Part shown: piece by piece, positions 13,901 through 27,055 of the stretch
Numbering within the stretch: position 1 is the stretch's first letter
How the letters are laid out: every line of letters begins with the position of its first letter
Origin: Plasmodium brasilianum
Taxonomy: Eukaryota > Apicomplexa > Aconoidasida > Haemosporida > Plasmodiidae
Direction of reading: 5' to 3'
Length of the DNA: 64,000 nt
Assembly (NCBI RefSeq): GCF_023973825.1
Contig: NW_027122927.1
Coordinates: 1 to 64,000, forward strand
Translations under genes and position numbers: made by a program
Notes under the pieces: model-generated
The model's input: the letters and a program-made list of their open reading frames with translations, nothing else
What the model was told of the DNA's origin: nothing
Database searches by the model: none

Positions 13901-16900
13901 ACAATTTTTTTAAAAATAACACTAAAAATGTATTAGTATATTAATTTTATTCTAAAGAAAATATGAAAAATTCATACAAAACGTTCAATGTAAAAAATTT
14001 ACCAACGTAAAAAAAAAAAATAAATCAAATTCAAAAACTAATATTATACTAAAATTATGAGTAATAGAGACATAGAAATATAAAAAAGAATCAATTTTAA
14101 TTGGATAACCAATATCCAAATTATTTTTTAACATTAACGTATTTAGTATACATGATATTTGTTATATTAAATCCATAAATACAAAATATATAAATGGAAA
14201 TGTATTCAAAGGTACAAATTAATATTTCATTAAACGTAACATGCTCAGTAGATGAAATAGATAAACAGAACCATAATGAAAATTAGATAAAAATGTGTAA
14301 TTTTAACAATGTTATATATTAATTTAGTATAATTACATAAGTAATAATTTTTATAATAAGATAATTAAGTTCCTACAAATTCTATATATTAGAAACTTCA
14401 ACTTTTGAACGATGTGTAGCAGAACAATATGATTTTATAAAGAATAAATTAAACGTAGAACAATCCTATTTAAACCTGTAAGATGAAATAATACTGAATA
14501 AAACATAAAAAATATATCACATATTTTACATTACAATAATCCGCGTATATACAATTTGTCGATTTATACGTGAAAATAATTATGAAAATAAGTTCTTTTT
14601 ATAATATGATACGACTATATATTTGTGTGTATAACCGAAAGGATATTAGTAAGGTTAAGACTTATTTAATAACAAAATAAAATTTTTTATTTTATTTATT
14701 TAGCTATATTATTATATAAGACTGTTTCTAATACAATAATATGTTAATAATTATGAACTCTATTTTGAATAAAATGAACTATGAATTTAAATACTTAAAG
14801 GTATTTTTATAACAACACATACTACCGTTTTTATATTGAGTTCTTTCACATAACAATAAAAAAAAGTTATAAATTTTTATTTAAAGAGATAAATTATCAT
14901 AAATTCATTTTCTTTTACATATTTTACTGGAGTTATTCTAAAATAACTTTTATGCATATAGCTTTTCATTTTTCTTGTATTATGTTAATATCTCACATAA
15001 AATTACATCTATTTTTATATAAAATATTATTTTTTAAATAAAAAGATATATAATATATTCATAATATCATGAAGAAAACTACATTAATTCATATGAATTG
15101 TTATTAATTATCTTTTATTTAAAAAAAAACAAAAAAAAATGTACAAATTGTAGTGTTATAAAAAAATTCCTAACTTATAAGAAATATAATTAAAAATACA
15201 TAAACAAAGAAAAAAAATATATATCTATAAAATAATAAAAAAGAAAAAAAAAGGCTTTTTTTTATAAACATTTAAAAATTAAATTTATTTAATTTGTACT
15301 GAAATATTTCAAAATATACAGAAAATTATATTTTGTTTTTTGTTGCCGCTTGATAAGCAACAGTTTTATGTTCATTATATATATCATGTTTACGTATATC
15401 TATATAATATATTCATATACTAAAATATATTTAAAATATATTTTAAAATATGATAAATTATTTTTACGTATAATACACTATATATTTTTGTTAAGTAACA
15501 TATTAAAAAAAAAAAAAATGGAATAATATATAAGATATTAAAATAAAAAGTGAAAAACAACAAAGAAAAATATTTTATATAAATAAATTAAAGAATAAAT
15601 ATAAAAAAATAATATGTGATTCTTAAAAATAAAAGATTTACCAGAAATAACCATAATAACGTAATTTTATATGTATTTAGTTCCAAAAAATTAAAATTTT
15701 AATATATTTGTTTAATATTCTGATTATTTCCTATATCATATATACTTGTCGCAAGTGAAAAAATAAAATAAGTAATAATATATTACATTATAATATAATA
15801 ACCAGTACTATTGGTAATACGTTTAAATTTTTTTGTAATACCATTTATGTAATTATTTCTTAAAATGTATTATAAATAATGCATGATCATTTTTATTTTG
15901 TTTACCAAATGAATATTTGTTAGTATCCAGTAGACCCTTTTATATAATTAAATTAAGCAACAACTAAATAAATATATTATATATTTTTAATCAATATAAT
16001 AGAATATATCTATAAAAAAATAAAGAAAAATTAGAACAAAGGGACAATATTTATTGTTTTATCTAATTTAATATTTATTTATTTCACAATTAGTTATTAT
16101 GTTATTATTTTTAATTATAATATAATAAGTTATTTTATATTCCTTCTCAACCAAATTGTACAATTAATTTTATTATAATTATTTCTTAATATTTTTTTAT
16201 ATTTTGAATATGTAATCAAACATATTCTCAATAATTAATACATTTTAATATACTTTACATTAATTAAAAATTTGTCCAAATGAAATAATTCATATATAAA
16301 AGCGGTAATAGCCGCATACAAAAGAAAATATATATATTATAAATCATACTATATTAAATGTAATCAATGGAATACTACATACAACAAATAAGGAATTTAT
16401 AGCTAATAGACATAAATATAATATTAAGTGTCTCAGATATATTTTACTCATAAATATTTTTAAAAATACAGAAACGATTTATTATAATTTATATATTATT
16501 AAATCTTATTAGTATATACAATATAGTAAATATAGAAATGTTTTAACAAAATAATTATAACAATATAACACTTGTATTAAAGCAAAATAAAGAAAATCAT
16601 ACATGAAAAGATAAAAACTAACTTACTTTTAGTACTCATAATAATTTGGTTTAATGATTATTTATTCCGGGGAAATAGTATGAATAAAATAAATTTTTTA
16701 CCATATGAGAGGTAATAATATTTATGTTTATATATATATGTATGTTCTAACAAAAATTAAAAATATTCATTTAATATATTAATTATATATTTACATAATG
16801 AATTCTATATTATTTGATATTACTTAAATGAAATTTTATATAATGTTACCTATTTGATTTTTTTATTATATAGGGAGAATGAATTTTTCTATAAAAATAT

Positions 16901-17162
16901 ATTCTTATCTGTGATTTGATATTAACATATTATAGGGATATATTTATTAAAGGTAAAAAACAAGAAATGCTTAAAATAAATATTAATGCATTCAATTATT
17001 CTATAATTCTTATATAAATTCCTATTTATTTGATAATTTAATAATTCCTGATAGTTAATTTATATTAATTTTAAAATTACAATAATGATAAAAGATATTA
17101 ATTTGTATTTTTCTCTTTAGATATTTATTTACAACAAACTAGATTATAAATTTAGAGTAATT
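10939..17162. other. Non-coding DNA, collinear with 58.9-64.0 kb
   Basis: About 6.2 kb between the fam-l pseudogene and STP1. From about 11 to 16 kb it is recognisably related to 59-64 kb at a nearly constant offset of about 47.9 kb. Matching landmarks are ATAACCAATATCCA (about 14104 and 62086), ACATAGAAATATAAA (about 14068 and 62052), and CATTAATTCATATGAATTG (about 15082 and 63038). A 63-codon ORF at 12462-12653 is not conserved as protein and is taken as chance. The 1 kb next to STP1 should hold its promoter, but no element could be picked out. Confidence 0.6.
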
Positions 17163-19700
17163 ATGGATAGTTGTTTTTCCTCGGTAATATATTATTTCTT
17201 AATATGATTATATTTATCCATAAATTATTTAATATCATAAAATACATAATAATAAAACTAACGTAAAAATCAAATGCTTAAATAATTTTTAATAATTATT
17301 TTGAATATAGAATTTGAGAGTTCTATCTTTTCAAGCATTGCGTTACCGCTTATATCCAGAATTAAATCAACATGGAAATTATATCATAAATGAAACTGCC
17401 GAATTAAAAAGAGAGACTAATAAAGACAAATTTAGAACAAAATGCATAAATCTAGCTAATTTCATAATTAATCTAAATCCCAAAACACAATATATTGATA
17501 TAAATAAATGGAAAGGAGCACTAAAAACTTTTTATGGTTCGCAGTACACAGAAATAAGTAAGAAATATGGAGGATGTCCTATGATTTTAGAGGAAGAAAA
17601 TAAAAAAATTTTATTATTAAAATATGATGCAGAAGATTTTTGCGACGAAAAAGAAAAAAAAAAACCAAAATGCGTTAAGAGTGCTGATTTTAGTTTAAAG
17701 AAATGTGATATTAGTTGTTTCAATAAAATTCGTGATTACAATGCATGGATTAAAAATAGGAAGGATCATTTTATGAACAATAAAGAATTCATTTATAAAA
17801 AATGCAAAAAAAACAATCCATTATTACTATTTCCAAAAAAATCTTGCGACGTTCTTAATGATAAAACATTCGAAGAAATTCCTCAGTGTGTAGCCTCGGA
17901 TCCACCTATAGATCATACAACTGTACAACAAAATAATGAGCAACATCCAGATGTATCTCAAGATTTAACTATACATCCAGATCAAGATTCATTAAAATCT
18001 TCATTGCAAATACAAAATTTAACTACACAACAATCTGAATCTGCATCAGATCATCAAGCAGAAGATCAAAAATCATTATCTGCCACACCAAATATGGAAA
18101 AGCAATCTGATACTGCAGAATCAGTACAAACCGAAACTCCAAGTTTTATACCAAATTCCGACATTTTACCTTCCGAAACAGGAAAAGAAACTAAAACTAG
18201 ATTTGATAACGAAATCATAAAGTTACCCCCAGTTCAAGGGCCTATTCCATCATCTCCTGAAGAATTGGAACCTGTCTCTAGTTATATTACCCCCCATACA
18301 CACATTAAAAAGACAGGTATAACGAATACTCCCTAGTATTTTACTTTTTAAATAATTACACTAAATAATATATATATTTAAGAAGATATTACAGGTACGG
18401 AAGAAAATATTCATAGCCAAAGCATATCATCTATTCTAATAAGCTTTATGATTATTATTGTATTTACCTTTTTTATTGAAGTTAGATAAAACATAAGTAT
18501 TAAAAAAGCTGCAACCTTTCAATTATGGCCGTAATTTATTTTAAATATCTTCAATTTTTTTCTTTTTTGTAGTACGCTTTAATAGGATTATTAAAAAAAA
18601 AAAAAAGTATAAAAAGTAGACAAGTGAAATTACTGAAAATTCTACTACCTTCATTTACTGACAAAAAAAGTAAATTATTAACGCATGATCATCCAGAAGA
18701 TATAATATATGATGAGGAACAAATCATTAAAAAATTAAAAATACACGAACATGACATGATAAAAAATATAAAGTCGTCAAAGCAAAAAAAGGATAGATTT
18801 AAAACCATTATAGAAGTACATATGGAAGTACTCAAAGAATTCAGAAATGAAGAATGGGAACACAAAAAAGGAGAATTTTTAGAGTTATGCCTAGAAATGT
18901 TCGCAGAAGAGGAATATAGAACATATCCTAATTTGAGTAATGGAGAACTGATAATGGAAAATACTAAAAGTATTAATGACATTGAAAAACAAAAAATTTT
19001 ATGCAATAAATGGATAAAAGAACATAGAAATATTTCTGAAAAATTAAAAAAAACAGTATGGTTTAATTATTTGAAAAATGAATGGAAAAAAGAAAAAGCT
19101 TCCATAAAAGAAACTGAAGAATTAAAAATGAATTTTTCAATTGAAATTCAAAAAATTTCATTTTCAGAAAAAGAAAAGGATTTATGGAGAGAGTGGATAT
19201 CAAAAAATCGTATGATTATAGATCGATTCTTGGAACAGGAATGGGATGAAGTATTGACACAAGAATTGCTCAATATGATAGATGAGTGTGTAAATGAAGA
19301 ATTAAAAAATAATATTTCACTTCTAAATACCAAAGAGGTACAGCAGAAGGTAAGTTATGAAGAATTATATAAATATATAAAAAAAAAATTAATAGCAAAA
19401 TTGTGTATACTAGTATTCATGATGGTATTGGAAGAATGTAAAAAAGAAGATTTTATAGAAAATGAGGGATTACATTTGGATAGTTACATAAATGACTGGA
19501 CAACAGAAGTAAACTTAGGGAGAAAATCAGATGTTACAAAAGAAATAATTGAATATAATAGCAATGTTTTAGAAAATACAGAAAATACAAAAATTCCTGC
19601 TTATACAGGGGGGGAAGGTCTTAGACAGGAAATAGAAAAATGGGTAAGAATAGAAGATACACCGGAGAATTCCATATATAACGAGAACATAGTAGAATAA
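17163..19700 (+). CDS. stp1: STP1 protein
   Basis: Four exons, join(17163..17183, 17311..18316, 18395..18480, 18573..19700), 746 residues. Exon 1 is only 7 codons (MDSCFSS), with donor GTAATA. Exon 2 carries the STP1 N-terminal domain, with KYGGCPMILEE, AEDFCDEK, a Cys-rich stretch and KSCDVLNDKTFEEIPQC. A Gln/Ser/Thr/Pro-rich stalk follows (about residues 200-340). Exon 3 encodes one transmembrane segment (about residues 351-370). Exon 4 starts YALIGLLKKKK and holds a highly charged helical cytoplasmic region with spaced Trp residues (EEWEHKK, LWREWI, EQEWDE), like the Trp-rich regions of SURFIN-type proteins. Phases agree at every junction (0, 1, 0). There is no N-terminal signal peptide, as expected for this family. 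The product is probably exported or surface-associated in the infected cell; function is unknown. No frameshift or stop was found, so the gene looks intact. Confidence 0.9.
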
Positions 19701-22700
19701 TTTTATTAAATTGCGGAAAGATACATTCTATAAACTCATAATTCACATCCAAAAAATAATAGAACGATATTTATATATAATCGGATGGTGCTTATAAAAC
19801 ATATTTCATACACTTTGCGAAATCTAAAGGGATCATTAATAAAAGTTTATTAATTAATGAATAACATAGAAAGGGAAATTAGATGTGAAATGTAAAATTT
19901 TTAATACAGTTATCTTAAAAATATTCATATTATATATATTTATTTTAATTTATGTAATAATAACTATTATAACGTTATATTAATACCTAACATAATATAT
20001 GTATCAAAACTCTAATAAATATATCTATATATAAATTAATATTAATATTTTCCAAAAAGGTTGGAGGAAAAATTAATATTTTGAAAAATAAAAAAAAGCA
20101 AATATAATACTTTTTAAATATTTTTATGAAATCAAAAAGAAAAAAGCTAAATATGAATATGTTTGTAAATTAAAAGGTACTAAATTCATATGCTTCAACA
20201 TTTTTTTAAAACAAAAAGGAAATGAAAGAACATATAATTATTTTGTAGAAATTTTAAAAAATATTATATATCTTTTATTTTTTCCCTTTTAGTTAAACTT
20301 AAAATTTTATTTATATTATGTTATGTTAATAAAAAATATTGACTTTTAATTTACGCTTTAATGATAATTTATGTATTTTGACTTTCATCTTTTTTTTTTT
20401 TTTTTTGATTTTTGTAATTACAGAATAATTTTTTTAATTTTTCATCTTAGTTAATAAGATTATTGAATATTTTTCTTTTTCATATTATTTTTCAATTATA
20501 ACTGTATATATATATTTAAATTTATAATATAAATTAATATTAGTCTCATAATGCGAAAGTATAAGATACATTTTGATATGTAATAATTTTTGGTTGTTCA
20601 CATATACCATAAAAATACGTATATTATAAAATATTATTTAATTCTCTCTATTAAGCAAATAATATTACAAACCCATTTTGTTTATTGTTTCTATAATGTA
20701 ATTAATTCAGGAATAATATTAATAATTAAAATTAAAAAAAATATTTTTTTCTTATTTATTATAATTATCACGGGAGGGTAATAAAATCATAGACAAAATG
20801 CATATATTCATTTTTCTTAATATTATATCCTTATAATATATAAAAAAGGTATATTATTATATATTAAGAGTATTTTATTTAGAAAATAATTTTTTTTAAA
20901 TAATATAAACATAATCCAAGTTTCACGGATCGTGAATAGAATCATTTGAATTTAGATATTATCACAATATACTGCCATTAAAGAAACCAAAGTTCTTTTA
21001 TAGTATAGTATTATAACATACATATGAAACTCTTCAATAAATACTCTTATTCTCTACATCATAGCATAAAGAGTTTATAAATATTTAATTAATATAAAGC
21101 ATACATTACAAGCACAATATATATTAGCGTTCTCTTTTATATTTTTTAAATGAAATTCGAATACATTTTTTAATTTACCTATAATCCCTTAAAACTATTC
21201 CGAGTATATTAAATATATATTAAAAACTAATAATTCTAAAACAATATTATCATACATAAACCTATAAAAACAATTATAAATTGATGTAAATGTCATTATA
21301 TTAATGCTTAAATATATTCCAAAATATATTTTTTATTTTTTCAAAATGCCTATTTTATTTAAAGAAACATATTTTAAAATTAAAGAAAGACATAGTAATA
21401 TTATAAATAAAAAAATTTAATAAAATTTAAAAATAATTATATTTTTTTTATTAATAATAGTACTGTAATAATAGAAGAAGCATCGAATAGCTATAGCAGA
21501 ATAATTTTTTAAAAGTACTTATTTTAATAATTATATTAACTTCTGAATTATTCGTGAAGACAATTCATCGAATAAATATATTAATAAGACAAAATAACTA
21601 TTCTTTTTTTTTTTTTTATAATTTCAAATAAGATAATTTTTGTTAAATTGCATAGAATATGGAAAGGATACATTTATTTATAATATGAAATAGTAATTTC
21701 ATTATTTTTGTTTTCTTTTACTACTATATTTTTTTGTTCTTATAAATTATTATTGTGATAATATATGAAAACGAATTATTAATGAATATATATTCAAAGA
21801 ATTGATTCATGTACAATCAGAATTATTATTTTTTTTTTTTGGTTTCATTATTAATCCGAATTTCATTATATTTCAATAAAAATAATGTAACTGTTCCACT
21901 TTATTTGTTAAATATAAGAAAACATAACTATATTACCTTATAATTTTCTTTATATTAATAAAATGTTTTAATGAGATTAATTTTATGAGATATTCTACAC
22001 TAAATATAAGCACACGAATTAACAATTATTATGAATTCTTAAAAAATCTTTGCCAACAATTATTATATCACTTCCAATATAATATAATGCTGTATATATA
22101 ATAATATTTTAATTATATGGCATAGAATAAGGAAAAAAATAATAAATTTCAACATATTATATATTGGTATCTATTTAAAATTAATTTATTAATATATTCT
22201 TTAAATATTTAAAAAATAATAGAAATATATAGCATATATATTAATATATATATATTTTCATATAAAATATATTTAAGTAAATTTGTCAAAAGTCTATTAT
22301 TGTTACAAATAGTCCCAATAATAAAATAATAACTATAACTTTTCATTTAATATTAATTGCTTAGAATATATAAATTAGTAAACAACTATAAGTAATCCAT
22401 TCTAAAAAATCATATTATTTCATTATATATTTATATTTCCCCACTTCTACCACTAAAAAAAAAAAAGAAGTTTGTTAAAAATTCTTAAGTAATAAATATA
22501 TTATATAATATATTTCTAATAAAACTTATGTTATATAATAAATGTTATGATTTTTTTTTGAGTAAAATATACGTAATATAACATAATACATTCACTTCTT
22601 TTGATTATATACAAAAATAAACATTTTTATTTTCAACATAATAACAGCAAAGTAACTTACTCATCACGTCTACCTTTAGTTATTTTAGAATTGAACAAGG

Positions 22701-23101
22701 TAAAAATAGAACATAGGTATTTTTCATTTAAAATATAAATTGTAATATAGAATAATTTAAATTACATTAATTTTTATATTATATATTAATTTTGATTCAA
22801 TACATACATATTTAATAACAATTTACTATAAACACTCAACTATATATATTAAGCAATAATATTTATCTATTTTGAAACAATAATTTATAGTACAAAATGA
22901 AAATCATTAAAACATTTAAATCTACAAAAAAGATAAAAACTTAATTTATTAATCTTCGTATAAAAATGATACCTTATACATATGTGTATTTATAAAATTA
23001 TATATATAATACTATAAAGTATATAACAGTATAGATATTACATATAATACATTCTATTAATAATTAATTTATGTGAAAATTCAAATTACTTTTTGTTCAT
23101 T
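19701..23101. other. Gene-poor intergenic DNA
   Basis: About 3.4 kb. The left part is STP1 3' flank. The right part (from about 22.2 kb) is 3' flank of the fam-m gene and shares short phrases with other fam 3' flanks, such as AAAACATTYAAATCTACAAA near 22912. T runs lie at 20391-20406 and about 21605-21619. The 63-codon ORF at 20590-20781 is low-complexity and not called. Confidence 0.55.
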
Positions 23102-23976
23102 TTACTCCATCATCAACTTAATTTTTTGATATTTTTCATTATTTCTTAAGATCTTATAAATAGCTATTATAATCAAGACTGCTAACATAATGAACGTTAC
23201 TAAAAATAATAATATATAAGCATCTCTTTCACTACCTAAACCTAGCATATTTTTAAGAAAATCTAAAATATTTTTTCCTATGTCACTACCACCGGAAAAA
23301 TCAAATGCACTGGATACCGGTAATCCTATTCCTAATAGAAAAAAAACAAGAAATATGGAAATTCCAAATTTATAACTTCTAAATTTTATTTTATTTAAAG
23401 ATATATCACCAATTCTCTTCTTTTTTTCTAGAAAAGTATCAAAATCTTTTTTTTTTACCCATTTCTTTTGAAAATGGAAATGTTTTCCATCAAACATTCC
23501 ATTATTATAATCTATAACTTCTGTGTAATATTGTGCTTTATTTAACAAACGTTCATGTGATTGATTATTTTTTCTATTAGTTCCTACTTCATTATTAGAT
23601 GTGATTTTTTGTCCAATGATTTCATTACTCGGAAGCTTTCCTTTTAACCATAGATTATTTGAATCCTTATCCGCTTTATATTTTGATAGTAATCTATAAT
23701 TTCTTGTATATGCTTCCCTATCATAGATACACATTCCATCCAAATATTTGTTAAATATATACTAAAAAATCAAAGTAAATACATATTTTTAATAAGAATA
23801 AATATACCAATTTTAAAATATTATTTTAATAAATGTAAAACAGGAAAAATATAAATAATAATAAATATACTTATTTGATAACATTATACCACATAATTGT
23901 TAAAATTGCATATCCATGATAGAATGGCAAACATCCCTATTCTAATAAATATGTTTATCTTAATTTTGTTTTTCAT
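23102..23976 (-). CDS. fam-m exported protein
   Basis: Two exons, complement(join(23102..23761, 23890..23976)), 248 residues; intron 128 bp with GTATAATG donor and TTTTTTAG acceptor. Exon 1 encodes 29 residues, MKNKIKINIF onward, ending WICNFNNYV, a signal-like segment. Exon 2 begins YIFNKYLDG; its first codons contain no ATG, so exon 1 is needed. The PEXEL-like motif is YRLLSKY with Arg at residue 52. The fam-m signature runs KAQYYTEVIDYNNGMFDGKH, then FQKKWVKKKDFD and IGDISLNKIKFRSY. Transmembrane segments lie at about 161-181 and 210-232, and the end is NNEKYQKIKLMME. It pairs with the fam-l gene at 27056, but here fam-m is the downstream member, opposite to the other two pairs. Presumed exported into the host red cell; an RH5-like fold has been proposed for the family, which I cannot test here. 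Confidence 0.88.
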
Positions 23977-25035
23977 TATAAAGTTCTTTAACACTATAAT
24001 ATATTAATGAAAAAATTAACCATAATATAATGTATTTCCAATAACAAACAGTTCTTTACTTATTAAAAAATTTTTTTGTTACTCTTCTATTATAAATATA
24101 TAAAAAAAAGTACAAAAATATGATTGATTATACCACATATAAAAAGTAAAATAATATTAAAAATATATCATTTAAAATATAACATAATATTATTTTAAAA
24201 TAAAAATAAGTTACATAAAAATAAATTAATTAGAACTTATTCAAAAATATTTTAATATATATTTAATTTAAGATAGTGTACTAATTAGTAATACATTTTA
24301 TTATTTTTAAAGTAAACATAGAAATAATTATGTGAATTCTTATTATATGTAAATATTGTGTTTGTCTACGATAGAGAATGTAGGGAACATATGAATAATA
24401 TATTCCTATATGTATTAACATAAAAATTACTAATTTTAGGGATGTTATCCCAATAATAATTCTGAATTCGTAAACATTATATTTATGAAAAACGAGTTAT
24501 ATTTTATAAAACATTAATTATAATAATAATATAATAACTTAAATAATAATTTATTGAAACATCAATTGTACTATGATGATTATAATACATGCATTACTTT
24601 CTCATCAAAAAGAATATATTATTTTGTATAATTCTTTTAAAATGAAGAATATATATGATACCAACTAATCATTTAAGTAATATAGCGTATAAAAGTAAAT
24701 ATGTATATATTTTTATATATGTACCATTATTTTTAAAAATTACAATTATTAATTTAGTTTAATTTATTCCGTTAATTATAAATAAAAAATCATTATATTC
24801 AACCATATTATTTTCTAATTTTTTTTTTTAATATATATATATTTATATAATATACAAATGCAGTAAAAAAGTATAAGAAAAAAAAGCCGCTGTAGTTAAA
24901 ATTTTTATAGAAATATTACAAGCAATTATATTAATTAAAGAATATTTCAAATTAAATAAATGCGCAAATATGTATGATATGTATAGTGTATAATATTACC
25001 ATGAAAAATAAGAAAGTACAATATAATTTACTAAA
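23977..25035. other. 5' flank of fam-m gene
   Basis: Promoter-side DNA of the fam-m gene at 23102, AT-rich and without ORFs. It includes the repeated upstream block near 24357-24399. Beyond about 24.4 kb nothing specific was recognised. Confidence 0.5.
24357..24399 (-). promoter_or_regulatory. Conserved upstream block (fam-m 23102)
   Basis: Plus-strand text includes TAGAGAATGTAGGGAACATA, 381-423 bp upstream of the start codon at 23976. It corresponds to GAATGTAGAGAATATAGATA at other fam genes. Position relative to the start is kept within about 30 bp in six genes. A regulatory role is inferred from position only. Confidence 0.5.
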
Positions 25036-25176
25036 ATGCATGTTTTGTTAATTTTGCTTTTGTTATTTTTAGGATTTTCATGTTATGTTTTAGATATTCC
25101 TTTAAGAATTAGTAATGTTATGAATATAATTCAGAGTAGAACCTTAATAGGTCAACATAAACATAATAACAAATAA
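25036..25176 (+). CDS. Small secreted-type ORF, unknown
   Basis: A 46-codon ORF starting MHVLLILLLLFLGFSCYVLD, a clear signal-peptide pattern: short N-region, Leu-rich core, Cys. It is followed by IPLRISNVMNII and SRTLIGQHKHNNK, then TAA. SRTLIGQ resembles a PEXEL (R at +1, L at +3), although the fifth position is G and the Q comes one later. A possible donor (GGTCAAC) overlaps this motif, so this could be a stranded first exon of an exported-protein gene, for example PHIST-like, but no second exon was recognised within 1.5 kb. It lies on the + strand between two minus-strand fam genes. It may be a relic; translation is unproven. Confidence 0.4.
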   Translation: MHVLLILLLLFLGFSCYVLDIPLRISNVMNIIQSRTLIGQHKHNNK

Positions 25177-27055
25177 TATTTTATTAAATAAACTATTAAC
25201 AACAATAAATTTTATACCCCATTATTTATTTTTTTATGTGTAAATCTAATATTGATATTTATTAATATATTATACGCACAATAAATATTTGTAACAGCCT
25301 AAAATATTATGTTAAATTATAGTTCTCATTAAAAAATATTATTTTTACAAGGTAACATTAAAAAAAAGTGAAAATATTACAACAGTTAAAGTCAATGAAT
25401 TCACATAGTTTTACATTAATTATACATTTATCTTAATATATATGAAGGCTTCTTTTTATCTACCCTTAATGGTTACATGATTTGTACATTTTATATTTTA
25501 AGTGGAAGATAATATTTCTATATAAAACATAATGCAACCTATTTTAAAAACCAATAATAACTAATATATATATTATAAATTTAATTACGAGAAATGAACT
25601 CACTATATATTATAATCCTTTAAACAATAAATTATAAATATACTTTTTCTGTTTTGGTAATATTTGTGATTTCTAAATATTTTTTTAGCCTTGTCGTTTA
25701 AAAATAATCCACGTTTTTTTAAATTATATATGATTTTACTTATTTAATCACTAATATACAAATATGTTAATATCCTTATAAAATATTTATTTCTGTCCTT
25801 AATAAAAATTTATACCACAACAGAATTAGAATATTATAAATGTATATTCTCATAAAACTCTTAATGTATATTCTATTGTCTGTACCTTCAATAACATTTT
25901 TTTCAATTCGTTATTTTAATTTAATTATTTATACTAATTATTGCATTTTTAGTAGATAACGTATTGAAAACTATAATTACATAGAGAAGTTCTTTTTTTT
26001 TCTTCAGTATTATTATCTAAAATGTATTGAAATTATTTTTACATTTACCTAGTATATTTTACTACATTTTTTTTCTTATTTTGGAACAGTAAATAATTCT
26101 TTAATATTTTTAGTATAAAATTATTACATTTATTTCATTAAATTAAACTTTATATATTGTAAATAATATAAAATATATATTCTCTATATGTAAAGTATTA
26201 ATATAGTATATATTTATTTAATGTTTATCACATAGAAATGTCACTTTAATTCACAAGAATAACAAAATAATAAATTGGATAACTGTTCATTTAATTCTGA
26301 ATACATAGAATTATTGAGTTATTGAACTATTATATGTGTCCTAAATTTAATAATAATATTTTGTTATTTATTTTTAATTTGTTTTTTTTATCATTCAAAA
26401 AAAAAATAAACTTTTGAAAGTGTTTTACAATGAAATTGTTCCATAACGTATTTCTCATAAAACTTATTCTGTGTAATAAATATAATGTTTTCTTTTATGA
26501 AATATATATATTTACATTAATACAACAAAATATATTTGCGTAAAGTCATTGAAAACAAAATAGGATATATAATAATTTAATTTAAATCTTCTCAAACATT
26601 TTCTAAATAAAGTCTACAAATAATCATTTTAAACTAGAAAATGATAAAAAAATATAAATAAGTATTGTTCATAGTTAAAATAAAAATTAACACATGGTAT
26701 CATTAAAATTATATAAACATCCATAATATATATTAATTATAACGCACAAAAACATATTTATCCTAGAAATATATTAAAATATACATATATAAACATTAAG
26801 ACAAAATAGTGAATAAATCTCATACGATACCTTAAACTATAAATTGAAAGATATTAAAACATACAAAATTATAAACAAAAAATACGAATATACTTTTATA
26901 CTGCTGCGTATGAATTAAACCAGTTATATTAACATAAATCTATAAGATTTAGTAAGTTATAGGTATATATATTGTGAATACTATTTAAAATATCAAATGT
27001 GTTAGTTCATATGGATGGTTTCATTACAGTAATGAAAAATTGCTTATTATTCATT
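25177..27055. other. Intergenic DNA, 3' flank of fam-l gene
   Basis: AT-rich, no ORF called. From about 26.1 kb it resembles other fam 3' flanks, with the TTAATTCACAAGAATAACA form of the repeated block at about 26246, 810 bp beyond the fam-l stop. Confidence 0.5.

Noticed and set aside
20590..20781. 63-codon plus-strand ORF after STP1
   Set aside because: Ile/Lys-rich with no signal or family motif.
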